64,000 nt of DNA from Opitutia bacterium (GTDB lineage Bacteria > Verrucomicrobiota > Verrucomicrobiia > Opitutales > Opitutaceae). Below the pieces are notes generated by a model, which did not search any database, had not been told where the DNA came from, and was given only the letters and a program-made list of their open reading frames with translations. Positions 16,455 through 25,415 of this stretch are shown in pieces. A program made the position numbers and the translations under genes. The stretch covers positions 1-64,000 of the forward strand of contig CANHJG010000009.1 in NCBI GenBank assembly GCA_947461205.1, given 5' to 3'. Each line of letters opens with the position of its first letter. Positions within the stretch are counted from its first letter, which is position 1.

Positions 16455-17111
16455 ATGTTTCCCCGCATCTTTACTTCGCGCTGCAAAGCCCTCGCCGGCG
16501 TCGCTGTGTTGGCGGCCGGCAACGCGGACGCGCAACCGGCGTCCGCGTCGCCGTTCATGCCGCCGTCCGCCGCGACCACGTCGGCCCCGACGGCGGGTGC
16601 GCCGATCGAGTTTCGCGGTTTTATGGAAATGGGCGAGGGGATGCGCTTCCGTTTGTATGATCCCGTGCGGAAGAGCGGTGCCTGGGTGAAATTGAACGAG
16701 CGCGACACGACGCTGGATGTGGTGGCGAAACAATTCAATGCCACGCCTGACAGCGAGACGCTGGTGGTCGAGCATCAGGGGCGCACGCTCACGCTGGTGC
16801 AGCGGGTGTCGAAGGTCGTGTCGTCGGGTTCCGCGGTGCAGAACATGCCGCCGCCGCCGCCCGTCATGACCAATGTGCCGCCGGCGGTGACGCAGTCCGT
16901 GGTGGTCAACCCGACGCCGGCCGACGAGGCGCGCCGGCTCGAGGCCGTGGCCTCCGAGGTGGCCCGCCGCCGCGCGTTGCGCGAACAGGCTTCGCAGCAG
17001 ATGGGTCAACCCCAACCGCTGCCCGCGCCCCAGCCGCAGGTTCAGCCGCCACCGGCGCAGCCACGAGGCCCGATGCCGGCGACCAGCCAGCAACGCCCGC
17101 AGCGGGAATAA
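16455..17111 (+). CDS. Exported protein of unknown function with proline-rich C-terminus
   Basis: A 218-residue protein with a probable signal peptide (MFPRIFTSRCKALAGVAVLAAGNADAQ). The conserved-looking core at about residues 50-115 includes EFRGFMEMGEGMRFRLYDP, WVKLNERDTTLDVVAKQFN and EHQGRTLTLVQRV. It reads like a small beta-rich domain. The last 90 residues are low complexity, with PPPPP, many Gln-Pro pairs and a charged helix ARRLEAVASEVARRRALREQ. I do not recognise the family. The start at 16455 is preferred over 16413 because it begins the signal peptide. It is followed after about 100 bases by the ABC exporter pair in the same direction; any link between them is unproven. Confidence 0.65.
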   Translation: MFPRIFTSRCKALAGVAVLAAGNADAQPASASPFMPPSAATTSAPTAGAPIEFRGFMEMGEGMRFRLYDPVRKSGAWVKLNERDTTLDVVAKQFNATPDSETLVVEHQGRTLTLVQRVSKVVSSGSAVQNMPPPPPVMTNVPPAVTQSVVVNPTPADEARRLEAVASEVARRRALREQASQQMGQPQPLPAPQPQVQPPPAQPRGPMPATSQQRPQRE

Positions 17112-17215
17112 GCCGGGCCGCCGGCGCCCGGGCGGTGATCGCGCCGCGCCGGCGTGGCGGGTGGGCTGAAAATATTACGTGCGCCGGCCGGGGCGGCGCG
17201 TAGCGTGGGCTGCGA

Positions 17216-19087
17216 ATGTCTTCCGCGCTCCCGTCCACGCCCGCTGCCGCGCCCCCGAACCGGGCGTTGGTCCAGCGGCTGTTCGGCCTGGCCTGGCGCT
17301 ACCGCCTGCACTGTCTGCAGGTGCTCGGCATCCAGCTTCTGTTGCTCACGATGGGCATCGTCGGTCTGAGTTTCACCGGTCTCGGGATCGACTATATCCG
17401 CCACCGGATGGACGGCACGCCGCTGACGGCCAACCGCCTCCATCTGACGCTGCCGGTCGACTGGCCGCCGCTCCAGGTGCTCGCCCTCCTCGCGGGCCTC
17501 ATTCTGGTGCTCGCGCTCGGTCGCGCACTGCTCAACTACCTCTATGCGGTTTCGATCAACGTGCTCGTGCAGCAAAAACTCGTCGTCGACCTGCGCGGCG
17601 AGGTTTATGAAAAGCTCCAGCGGCTGAGCTTCCGTTTCTTCGACGCCAACTCCACCGGCTCGATCATCACGCGCGTCACGGGTGACGTGCAGGCCGTGCG
17701 GATGTTCGTCGACCAGGTGCTGATGCAGAGCGTGATTATGGTGATCTCGCTGTCGGTGTATGTGATCTACATGGCGAGCCTGCATCCCGGACTCACCCTG
17801 GCGTGTCTGGCGACGACGCCGGTGCTGTGGCTGATGTCGGCGTGGTTTTCGCGGAAAATTCAGCCGGAATACGCGCACAACCGAACGCTTGTCGAGCGGA
17901 TGGTGCAGACGCTGGCCGAAAGCATCCAGGGCATCGCGGTCACGAAAGGCTTCGGCCGCGAGGCGGAGAACCGGGCGAAGTTCGACGCGGCGAACCAGGC
18001 CTGCTACGACCAGCAGCGCGGGATTTTCTGGCGGCTGAGTCTTTTCACGCCGGCAATCGGATTTCTGACCCGCGTCAACATCATGGTGCTGCTCGGCTAT
18101 GGCGGCTGGCTCGTGGCGCACGACCGCCTGCCGTTCGGCACGGGCCTCATCGTGTTTGCCGGCCTGCTCGAACAGTTTTCCGGACAGATCAACAACGTCG
18201 CGAACATCGTGAACAGCGTGCAGCAGTCGCTGATTGGCGCCCGGCGGGTATTTGAAATTGTCGATGCGCCGGTCGAGGTGAAGAGCGCGGCGGACGCGGT
18301 GCGGCGCCCAAAACTCACCGGCGAGGTGCGCTTCGAAAACGTTTCGTTCACTTACGACGGCGCCGAGGCGGTCGTGCGCGACCTCGATCTTACGGTGCGG
18401 CCGGGGCAGTGTGTGGCGATTCTCGGCGCGACCGGCGCCGGCAAGAGCGTCCTGATGAGCCTGATTCCGCGCTTCTTCGATCCGACCGCGGGCCGGGTGC
18501 TGCTCGACGGGATTGATGCGCGGCGGCTCGACCTCGACGATCTGCGCCGCAACATCGGCCTGGTGTTTCAGGAGAGTTTTCTCTTTTCGAACACGGTCGC
18601 GGCGAACATCGCGTTCGGCCATCCCGAGGCCACGCCGGCGCAAATCGAAAAAGCCGCCCGTATTGCCGCTGCGCACGACTTCATTGTGGGCCTGCCGAAG
18701 GGCTACGACACCGTGCTGGGCGAGAGCGGCAACACGCTCTCCGGCGGCCAGCGCCAGCGCCTCGCCATCGCGCGCGCGGTGCTGCTCGAGCCGGCGATTT
18801 TGCTGCTCGACGATCCGACCGCGGCGATCGACAGCGAGACGGAGCATGAGATTTTCGACGCGCTCGACCGCGCCATCGCGGGCCGCACGACCTTCATCGT
18901 CGCGCACCGCCTCAGCACGCTGCGCCGCGCGGATTTCATTTTGGTGATGGAAGACGGGCGGATCGTGCAGCGCGGCACACACGAGGAGCTGATGAAGCAG
19001 GACGGCCCGTATCTGCACGTGGCCGATCTCCAACTCGTGGACGGCCGCGAGCTGCAGCAGTTGAAACTCAAGGAGGGCGCCGCGTGA
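17216..19087 (+). CDS. ABC exporter half-transporter with degenerate Walker B (subunit 1)
   Basis: A 623-residue fused membrane and ATPase protein. Six helices span about residues 35-340, with the coupling-helix region LQRLSFRFFDANSTGSIITR. The nucleotide-binding domain begins near 360: Walker A GATGAGKS (about 404-411), Q-loop VFQESFLFS, signature LSGGQ (about 508-512), then LLLDDPTAAID. The second Asp (residue 533) replaces the catalytic Glu. Heterodimeric exporters such as TM287/288 and BmrCD have the same substitution in one subunit. The stop overlaps the start of the partner gene by four bases (GTGA). It exports an unknown lipid, peptide or drug. A GTG or ATG further upstream is not needed; the ATG at 17216 precedes a normal N-terminus. 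Confidence 0.93.
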   Translation: MSSALPSTPAAAPPNRALVQRLFGLAWRYRLHCLQVLGIQLLLLTMGIVGLSFTGLGIDYIRHRMDGTPLTANRLHLTLPVDWPPLQVLALLAGLILVLALGRALLNYLYAVSINVLVQQKLVVDLRGEVYEKLQRLSFRFFDANSTGSIITRVTGDVQAVRMFVDQVLMQSVIMVISLSVYVIYMASLHPGLTLACLATTPVLWLMSAWFSRKIQPEYAHNRTLVERMVQTLAESIQGIAVTKGFGREAENRAKFDAANQACYDQQRGIFWRLSLFTPAIGFLTRVNIMVLLGYGGWLVAHDRLPFGTGLIVFAGLLEQFSGQINNVANIVNSVQQSLIGARRVFEIVDAPVEVKSAADAVRRPKLTGEVRFENVSFTYDGAEAVVRDLDLTVRPGQCVAILGATGAGKSVLMSLIPRFFDPTAGRVLLDGIDARRLDLDDLRRNIGLVFQESFLFSNTVAANIAFGHPEATPAQIEKAARIAAAHDFIVGLPKGYDTVLGESGNTLSGGQRQRLAIARAVLLEPAILLLDDPTAAIDSETEHEIFDALDRAIAGRTTFIVAHRLSTLRRADFILVMEDGRIVQRGTHEELMKQDGPYLHVADLQLVDGRELQQLKLKEGAA

Positions 19088-20919
19088 ACGAGATTCCCGC
19101 GAAGGTCCGCGACCTCGGACTCGTGCGCCGTCCGCTGGAGGACGACGAGGATGCGGAGCAGTTCAAGCCGCTCGAGTGGGGGCTCATCCGCCGCATGTTC
19201 ACCTATGCGCGGCCGGTGCAGCGGAAGCTGAACATTCTGCTGGTGCTCACCGTGATCCGGTCGGCGCAGCTGCCGGCGCTCATCTGGGCCTCGGCCACGA
19301 TCATCTCCGGCCCGATCGCGCGCCACGACCTCGGCGTGCTGCCGTGGGCCGTGCTGGGCTACGGTCTGCTCGCGCTGACGACGGACGCGTTGTTTCACTG
19401 GCGGCAACGCTACGCGCTCGAGATCGGCGAGACAGTCGTGAACGGGCTCCGGGCCGACATCTTCGCGAGGACACAGCGCCAGCCGATGAGTTTTTTCCAC
19501 CGCGTGAAGCTTGGCCGGATCATCAGCCGCGTGACGAGCGACGTGGAGTCGCTGCGGGTCGGTATCCAGGATGTGATGTTTGTGAGCGCGATCCAGTTTG
19601 GCCAGATGGTGTTTACCGCGATCGTGATGTGGCGTTGCGACGGCGTGCTGTTCCTCGTCGTCGCCGGCCTGGCGCCGGTGTTGTGGAGCGTGAACCGCCA
19701 TTTCCGCCAGCGGCTGAGCCAGCTCACGCGCGCTTCGCAGGAAAGCTTCAGCCGGGTGACGGCGACGCTGGCGGAGTCGGTCAACGGCATCCGGGTGACG
19801 CAGGGTTTCGTGCGGCAGGAGACGAATGCCGGACTCTTCCGCGGGCTGCTGGCCGACCACTCACGCTACAACATGGCGCTCGCGCGCACGTCGGCCAAAC
19901 TGACGCCGCTGCTCGAACTTAACAGCCAGTTCTTCGTGGCGATTTTGCTGCTGTTCGGCGGCTGGCGGGTGTTTGAGGGCGCGATGCCGATGGATGCGCT
20001 CATCACGTTTTTTTTCCTCGCCAATTTCTTTTTTGCGCCGATCGCCGTCATCGGCAACCAATACAATCAGGCGCTCGTGGCGATGGCCGGGGCCGAGCGG
20101 GTGTTCCGGTTGATCGACACGAAGCCCGACTGGGAGGACGCGGCCGACGCGGTCCCGCTGCCGCCGATTCCGGGACAAGGGATGCGGGTGGAGTTTCGCC
20201 ATGTGTCGTTCGGCTACGATCCGGCGCGGCTGGTGTTGCACGACGTCGATTTTGTGGCCGAGCCCGGGCAGACGGTCGCGCTCGTCGGCCACACGGGCAG
20301 CGGGAAGAGTTCGATCATCAACCTGGCGGCGAAGTTTTATCTGCCGACGCAGGGCGAACTGCGGATCGACGGCCGCGAGGTGCGGACGCTGACGGGGCAT
20401 TCGCTCCACCGGCAGACGGGCATGGTGCAGCAGCAGAACTTTCTCTTCAGCGGCACGGTGCTGGACAACATCCGGCTGGCGCGGCCGGAGGCCACCGAGG
20501 CCGAGGTGCGGGCGGCGGCGGCGCAGCTCGACTGTCTCGATATTCTGGATGCGCTGCCGCGGGGGCTGCACTCCGAGGTCGGCGAACGCGGGGCGGGCCT
20601 ATCCGTCGGTCAGCGGCAGCTCGTGTGTTTTACCCGCGCGCTGCTGGCGGACCCGCGGCTGGTGATTCTCGACGAGGCGACAAGTTCGATCGATGCGCTG
20701 ACCGAAGCGCGGCTGCAAAAGGCGCTGGTCACCCTGCTGCGTGGGCGCACGAGCTTTGTGGTCGCGCACCGGCTCTCGACGATCCGCCATGCGGATCTCG
20801 TGCTCGTGCTCGACGGGGGCCGGGTGATCGAGCGCGGCACGCATCCGGAATTGCTGGCGCGCGGCGGGCACTACGCCGCGCTCTACCGGCAATTCGTGCA
20901 AGTCGACGAGCGCGGATGA
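19084..20919 (+). CDS. ABC exporter half-transporter with canonical catalytic site (subunit 2)
   Basis: A 611-residue half-transporter translated from GTG at 19084, overlapping the first subunit by GTGA. Six helices lie at about residues 50-340. The ATPase domain has Walker A GHTGSGKSS (from about 402), Q-loop QQQNFLFSG, signature LSVGQ (about 506-510, with Val where Gly is canonical) and an intact Walker B VILDEATSSID with catalytic Glu 531. In a heterodimer the altered LSVGQ would face the degenerate Walker site of subunit 1, so both changes fall in the same ATP site. The canonical site keeps LSGGQ from subunit 1 and E531 here. This is typical of asymmetric ABC exporters. The substrate is unknown. 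Confidence 0.93.
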   Translation: MNEIPAKVRDLGLVRRPLEDDEDAEQFKPLEWGLIRRMFTYARPVQRKLNILLVLTVIRSAQLPALIWASATIISGPIARHDLGVLPWAVLGYGLLALTTDALFHWRQRYALEIGETVVNGLRADIFARTQRQPMSFFHRVKLGRIISRVTSDVESLRVGIQDVMFVSAIQFGQMVFTAIVMWRCDGVLFLVVAGLAPVLWSVNRHFRQRLSQLTRASQESFSRVTATLAESVNGIRVTQGFVRQETNAGLFRGLLADHSRYNMALARTSAKLTPLLELNSQFFVAILLLFGGWRVFEGAMPMDALITFFFLANFFFAPIAVIGNQYNQALVAMAGAERVFRLIDTKPDWEDAADAVPLPPIPGQGMRVEFRHVSFGYDPARLVLHDVDFVAEPGQTVALVGHTGSGKSSIINLAAKFYLPTQGELRIDGREVRTLTGHSLHRQTGMVQQQNFLFSGTVLDNIRLARPEATEAEVRAAAAQLDCLDILDALPRGLHSEVGERGAGLSVGQRQLVCFTRALLADPRLVILDEATSSIDALTEARLQKALVTLLRGRTSFVVAHRLSTIRHADLVLVLDGGRVIERGTHPELLARGGHYAALYRQFVQVDERG

Positions 20920-21024
20920 GCGGACGCCCGGCCAAAAAATTGAAGATTCTCCTAGGCAAACAGACGGTTTTCCCTCTAGAAGTGCCTTGCTTTCGAGGGA
21001 AAGCACCTTAAACCCAAATCCACT

Positions 21025-21297
21025 ATGGCAAAAAAAGCAGCACGTAAACCTAACGCAGCGTTCATGAAACCGGTCACGCCAGACGCCGCTCTCGCGGCCG
21101 TTGTTGGTGCGGCTCCGCTCCCCCGCACCGAGCTCACCAAGAAGCTCTGGGCTTACATCAAGAAGAACGGTCTCCAAGACAAGAAGGTGAAGACCAACAT
21201 CAATGCCGACGACAAGCTGAAGGTCGTCTTTGGTGGCAAGAAGACGGTTTCGATGTTCGAGATGACCAAGCTCGTCTCTGGCCACGTCGCCAAGTAA
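21025..21297 (+). CDS. SWIB/MDM2-domain protein
   Basis: A 90-residue basic protein that is almost entirely a SWIB domain. A Lys-rich N-terminus (MAKKAARKPNAAFMKPVTPD) precedes LPRTELTKKLWAYIKKNGLQD, DDKLKVVFGGKKTVSMFEMT and KLVSGHVAK. SWIB domains are common in eukaryotic chromatin remodellers and occur as small stand-alone proteins in Chlamydiae and Verrucomicrobia, where a role in DNA condensation or topoisomerase function has been suggested. Codon use looks more conserved and less extreme in GC than in neighbours, which hints at high expression. The strong terminator after it and the isolated position support a single-gene transcript. No Shine-Dalgarno site is obvious. Confidence 0.92.
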   Translation: MAKKAARKPNAAFMKPVTPDAALAAVVGAAPLPRTELTKKLWAYIKKNGLQDKKVKTNINADDKLKVVFGGKKTVSMFEMTKLVSGHVAK

Positions 21298-21319
21298 GCG
21301 GTTCCGATCCGATTCTAAG

Positions 21320-21351
21320 CCGCCGCGGATTTTGTCCGCGGCGGTTTTTTT
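21320..21351 (+). terminator. Strong Rho-independent terminator of the SWIB gene
   Basis: A perfect 10-bp stem (CCGCCGCGGA at 21320-21329, TCCGCGGCGG at 21335-21344) with a 5-base loop is followed by seven T residues at 21345-21351, about 20 bases after the SWIB stop codon. Confidence 0.95.
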
Positions 21352-21352
21352 G

Positions 21353-21703
21353 TGCCCTGGGCCGGAGAAAGCCGGGGTAAGAGACTCCCAGCGCCGGCGA
21401 CGGAGCGGGCAACGCCGGTCTGCCCCGCGGGGTCCGACGGACGCTTCAGCCCGTGACCGCCGGAGTGGAGCGGGGGCCGGCGCGAGAACCGTGCGGCCGG
21501 GGGCGGGGGCGCGAGCGCCCGATCCGGCCGGAATTGCACCCGGGGCCTGATGGCCCTGGCGGGCATGAGGGGTTGGCCGCAGGTGCGAACCGACGACCTG
21601 ACCAAGCCGGCTGAAACTGCACGATCGGGACGCGGCGCTGTGACGTTTCCGCGCGGCGCGCCAGGGGCAGAAATAACGGGGCGGGTCGGTGGGGGGGCGG
21701 GCG
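21353..21703. other. GC-rich gap between convergent genes
   Basis: About 350 bases between the SWIB terminator and the end of the PPK2 kinase gene. It holds no believable coding frame. Weak tRNA-like words occur around 21565-21610 on the minus strand, but they do not fold into a cloverleaf. It may be decayed sequence. Confidence 0.45.
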
Positions 21704-23185
21704 TCAGCGCTCCAGGGCGGCGGCGATCTGCTTGCAGGAGGTCTTGAGAATTTCGAGCCGGGCGAAACGTTTGTTGTCGGCGGGCACCAGGTGCCACGGG
21801 GCGGCGGGCCGGTCGGTGAGGGCGAGCATGTCGCCGACGGCGGTCTCGTAGGCGGCCCATTTGCGGCGGTTGCGCCAGTCCTCGGCGTTGATCTTGTGTT
21901 GCTTGTAGTCGGTGTCCTCGCGGTGGCGGAAGCGGCGCAACTGTTCCTCCTTGGAAAGGTGGAGCCAGAATTTCAGCACGATGATGCCGTGGGCGCCGAG
22001 CTGCGCCTCGAAGTCGTTCAATTCGGCGTAGGCGCGTTTCCAGGCGGATTCGCGGCAAAAGCCCTCGAGCCGTTCGACCAGGACGCGGCCATACCACGAG
22101 CGGTCGTAGATCGTGACGCGGCCGGCCCGCGGGATGTGGCGCCAGAAGCGCCAGAGGTAGTGGTGCGCTTTTTCCTCGTCGGTGGGTTTCGCGATGGGGA
22201 TGACGCGAAAGTCGCGTGCATCGAGCGCGCTGGTGAGGCGGCGGATCGCGCCGCCCTTGCCGGCGGCGTCCCAGCCCTCGAAGACCCAGACGATGGAGCG
22301 GCCGCGCTCGGCGGCGGAGCGCACGGCCTGGTTGAGGCGGCCGAGCCATTTGTCGCGTTTTGACTCGTAGTCGGTCTCGCTGAGGGTCTGGTCGAGTGGC
22401 AGGGCCTGGAGGCGGCGCAGGCCGGCGGGCCGCAACGGGACAATGCCGGAGGGCTTGGTGGCGGGGGCGATTTTTTTCTGCGCGGCGAGATGGGCGTGGA
22501 AGCAGGCGAGGATGTGGTCGGCGACAGCGAGGTTGCGCGAGCGGGGGTCGGTGGCGTCGATCATGCGCCAAGGCGCGGCGGGCTGGTGCGTGGCGCGGCG
22601 CATCTGTTCGGAGAGGCGCGCGAGGAGGTCGTAGTCGCGGTGGTTTTTCCAGTCGGCGGCGGTGACGCGCCACGCGGTGTCCGGGTCGCTTTCGAGGGCG
22701 AGGAGGCGTGCGCGTTGCGCGACCTTGGGGAGTTGGAGCCAGACTTTGACGATGAGGGCGCCGCCGTCGGCGAGGAGGCCTTCGAAGTGGGCGAGGCGGC
22801 GGAGGGTTTCGGCAAAAGTGGCGACCTCGGCGGGGCTGCGGGGGTCAGCGCGGAGCGCGTCGGCGGACCAGCCGCCGGCGTAGATGGCCATGCGGCCGCG
22901 GGGTGGGAGGCAGCGCCAGTAGCGCCACATGGGGGGGCGTTCGCGCTCTTCGTCGGTGGGCTCGTGGAACGCGAAAGTCTCGACTCCGCGGGGGTCGAGC
23001 CAGGCGTTGAGAAGATTGACGACGTCGCCCTTGCCGGAGGCTTCGTCGCCGGCGACGACGAGGAGGACGGGGAAGGGGGCATGCTGGAGGGCGAGCTGCA
23101 TCTGGACGAGCGCGCGGCGCAGTGCGGGCACGCGGGCCTCGTAGTCTTTTTTGGGGAGGCGCGTCGCGCCGGTTGCCTTCGCCAT
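21704..23185 (-). CDS. pap: Two-domain PPK2 kinase (class II, polyphosphate:AMP phosphotransferase type)
   Basis: A 493-residue protein made of two PPK2 domains, the architecture of class II PPK2 enzymes that make ADP from AMP and polyphosphate. The N-terminal domain has a P-loop GDEASGKGD (46-54), but its second motif reads YAGGWSADAL where active domains have a Asp-Arg-Ser sequence. It is probably non-catalytic. The C-terminal domain has the P-loop GWDAAGKGGAIRRL (about 304-317), YDRSWYGRVLVERLEGF and FWLHLSKEEQLRRF, all typical of active PPK2. ATG 23185 is used because the in-frame extension to 23530 overlaps the neighbouring transporter. It contributes to nucleotide energy balance using stored polyphosphate. 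It is divergent from the EamA gene. Confidence 0.9.
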   Translation of the reverse strand: MAKATGATRLPKKDYEARVPALRRALVQMQLALQHAPFPVLLVVAGDEASGKGDVVNLLNAWLDPRGVETFAFHEPTDEERERPPMWRYWRCLPPRGRMAIYAGGWSADALRADPRSPAEVATFAETLRRLAHFEGLLADGGALIVKVWLQLPKVAQRARLLALESDPDTAWRVTAADWKNHRDYDLLARLSEQMRRATHQPAAPWRMIDATDPRSRNLAVADHILACFHAHLAAQKKIAPATKPSGIVPLRPAGLRRLQALPLDQTLSETDYESKRDKWLGRLNQAVRSAAERGRSIVWVFEGWDAAGKGGAIRRLTSALDARDFRVIPIAKPTDEEKAHHYLWRFWRHIPRAGRVTIYDRSWYGRVLVERLEGFCRESAWKRAYAELNDFEAQLGAHGIIVLKFWLHLSKEEQLRRFRHREDTDYKQHKINAEDWRNRRKWAAYETAVGDMLALTDRPAAPWHLVPADNKRFARLEILKTSCKQIAAALER

Positions 23186-23393
23186 GCGGAGAGCAGTGGC
23201 GCGGGGGCGCGGGGTTGTCGAGGCTTGGGCGCGCCGGCGGGTCGGACGGAGGGAACAGACAACCGCGCCGGAAGGCGAAGGTCGCGGGAGGGGGCGCGGG
23301 AGGGTACCGGGAGTCCGTTGGGCGCGGCGGTCGGGCAATTCACTTGGCGCGTGCTGCGGTTCGCGGCACGTTCGGCGGTTTCGATTCCCGATC

Positions 23394-24362
23394 ATGTCCG
23401 TCGCCCACCATCCGCAACGTCCGCGAGCGCTCCTGATGCTCTTGCTCGCGAATTTTTTCTGGGGGCTGAGCTTTCCGGTGATCAAGGCGGTCATGCTGCT
23501 GCACGGCGTGCTGATTCCGCAGGCGGGCACGTGGTTTTCGGCGATCTACACGGTGGCGCCGCGGTTCGTGCTGGCGTCGGCGGTGTTGATGGCGCTGCGG
23601 CCGTTCGATTTTTGGAAGGTGACGCGGGGCGAAGTGAAACAGGGCGTGATCATCGGGCTGTTTTCCTCGGTCGGGATGCTGCTGCAGAACGATGCGCTGC
23701 AGTTTACGCCGGCGAGCACCTCGGCGTTTCTCACGCAATTCTACGCGATCTTGATTCCGATCTACGTGGCGGTGCGGCTGAGGCGGCATCCGGGTTGGAC
23801 GGTGTGGGTGTGCTGTGCGTTGGTGCTCGCGGGGGTGGCGATCCTCGGGCGGTTCGACTGGCGCGAGCTGTCGTTGGGGCGCGGCGAGTGGGAGACGTTG
23901 GTGGCGTCGCTGTTTTTCATGGGGCAAATCCTGTGGCTGGAGAACAAGGCGTTTGCGGTGAACCGGCCGGAGCGGCTGACGCTGGTGATGTTTGTGACGG
24001 AGGCGGTGGTGTTCGCGGGGCTGGCGGGCGCGACGGCGCCGGATATCGCGTCGCTCGTCACGCCGTGGACGTCGCCGGCGTGGCTGGCGCTGACGGTCGT
24101 ACTGACGGTGTTTTGCACGCTGGGCTCGTTTTCGATCATGAACGCGTGGCAGCCGAAGATCACGGCGACGGAGGCGGGGTTGGTGTATTGCGTGGAGCCG
24201 ATCTTCGGGTCGTTGATGGCGCTGTTTCTGCCGGCGCTCTTTTCGGTCTGGGCGGGAATCGCCTACGCGAACGAGCAGGCGACGTTTCACCTGCTGGTGG
24301 GGGGTGGGTTGATCACGGCGGCGAATATTTTGATCACGCTCAAGCCGCCGGCGAAGGGGTAG
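23394..24362 (+). CDS. EamA/DMT-family transporter
   Basis: A 322-residue protein with about ten membrane helices in two EamA repeats. Typical elements are NFFWGLSFPVIKAVMLLHG in helix 1, STSAFLTQFYAILIPIYVAV before the middle, and AGLVYCVEPIFGSLMALFLPALFS in the second repeat, where the VEP/EP segment is a family landmark. These drug/metabolite transporters move amino acids, purines or other small metabolites, and the direction cannot be read from sequence. ATG 23394 is chosen because the frame upstream to 23151 is Arg-rich and overlaps the PPK2 start. It converges on a second, unrelated-looking EamA gene. Confidence 0.88.
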   Translation: MSVAHHPQRPRALLMLLLANFFWGLSFPVIKAVMLLHGVLIPQAGTWFSAIYTVAPRFVLASAVLMALRPFDFWKVTRGEVKQGVIIGLFSSVGMLLQNDALQFTPASTSAFLTQFYAILIPIYVAVRLRRHPGWTVWVCCALVLAGVAILGRFDWRELSLGRGEWETLVASLFFMGQILWLENKAFAVNRPERLTLVMFVTEAVVFAGLAGATAPDIASLVTPWTSPAWLALTVVLTVFCTLGSFSIMNAWQPKITATEAGLVYCVEPIFGSLMALFLPALFSVWAGIAYANEQATFHLLVGGGLITAANILITLKPPAKG

Positions 24363-24456
24363 GCGGGGCGCAACGCCGCGCGCCAACCGCCAGGCGCCGG
24401 AGGGCTAGTGGAGCCGCCAACGGGCGGGCGGGCGGCGACGAGAAGCCGGGGAGGTG

Positions 24457-25329
24457 TCACCCGGGGTTGAGTGGCCGGGCGCCGGGGCGAGCGGCGCGGC
24501 GGGCGCGCACGGTGGCGATGGCGCGGAGGGTGACGGCGGTGAGGACGATGACGCCTCCGACCAGCGCGAGGCGGGAAGGTTGCTCGCCGATGGCGAGGAG
24601 AACCCATACGGGATTGAGGATGGGCTCAATCACGGGGATGAGCACGGTTTCGAGGGCGGTGACGTGTGGGATGGCGCGGACGTAGAGCCAATAGGAGACG
24701 CCGAGCTGCACGGTGCCGAGGAGGGTGAGGGCGATCCAGCCGGAGGGGGAGAGCAGGGGGGCGCCGACGATCCACGGCAGGCCGATGGCCAAGGCGAGGA
24801 GGTTGCCCAAGATGATCGATTCGATCGGAGAGCTGTCCCTCTGCTTGCGGAGCGCGATGGTCATACCGGCGAAACAGACACCGCTGAGCACCGCGAGGCT
24901 GTTGCCGAGAGCGTGGGTGAGTTCGAGGCTGTCGGCGAAGAAGAGTGTCATGCCGGCGAGCACGGCGGCGATGGTGACCCAGTCGGCGCGGGTGGCGCGT
25001 TCGCCGAGAAACCAGGCGCCGAAGAGGGCGACCCACACGGGTGCGCTGTATTGGAGCAAGATGGCGTTGGCGGCGGTGGTGAGCTTGGTGGCGACGCAGA
25101 ACGTGACGGTGCAGGCGGCGTAGCCGAGCGCGCCGAGGAGTTGCACGCGTGAAAAATGGAAACGGAGCGAGCGGTGGGTCGCGAGGAGGAAGAGCGCGGC
25201 GATGCCGCCGCGGGCGCCGGCGACGGCGAGGGGGGGCCAGTCCACCGATTTGATGAGGAGGCCGCCGAGACTCCAGCAGAGGGCGGTGGCGACGAGCAGG
25301 AGAACGGAACGGGTGTGGGCGGCGTGCAA
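24457..25329 (-). CDS. Second EamA/DMT-family transporter
   Basis: A 290-residue, ten-helix protein: LLLVATALCWSLGGLLIKSV in helix 1, NAILLQYSAPVWVALFGAWF in the first EamA repeat, and ALETVLIPVIEPILNPVWV near the start of the last helices, each typical of EamA repeats. The final residues (RARRAARPGARPLNPG) form a basic cytoplasmic tail. It differs clearly from the neighbouring convergent EamA protein, so it is not a recent duplicate. No substrate can be inferred. It is divergent from the membrane-anchored protein gene at 25416, with starts 87 bases apart. Confidence 0.88.
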   Translation of the reverse strand: MHAAHTRSVLLLVATALCWSLGGLLIKSVDWPPLAVAGARGGIAALFLLATHRSLRFHFSRVQLLGALGYAACTVTFCVATKLTTAANAILLQYSAPVWVALFGAWFLGERATRADWVTIAAVLAGMTLFFADSLELTHALGNSLAVLSGVCFAGMTIALRKQRDSSPIESIILGNLLALAIGLPWIVGAPLLSPSGWIALTLLGTVQLGVSYWLYVRAIPHVTALETVLIPVIEPILNPVWVLLAIGEQPSRLALVGGVIVLTAVTLRAIATVRARRAARPGARPLNPG

Positions 25330-25415
25330 TGGCGGTCAGGTGTGCGCGAGGCATCCGCGGGGCGCACGCCGAAAAAAATCGCGGCCCGGGTGGCGGCGCC
25401 ATTACGGTCAGCGCC

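Noticed and set aside
21565-21620. tRNA-like segment on the minus strand (GTCGGTTCGCAC next to GCCAACCCC)
   Set aside because: The T-arm bases do not pair properly and no cloverleaf or acceptor stem forms. At most a degraded remnant.
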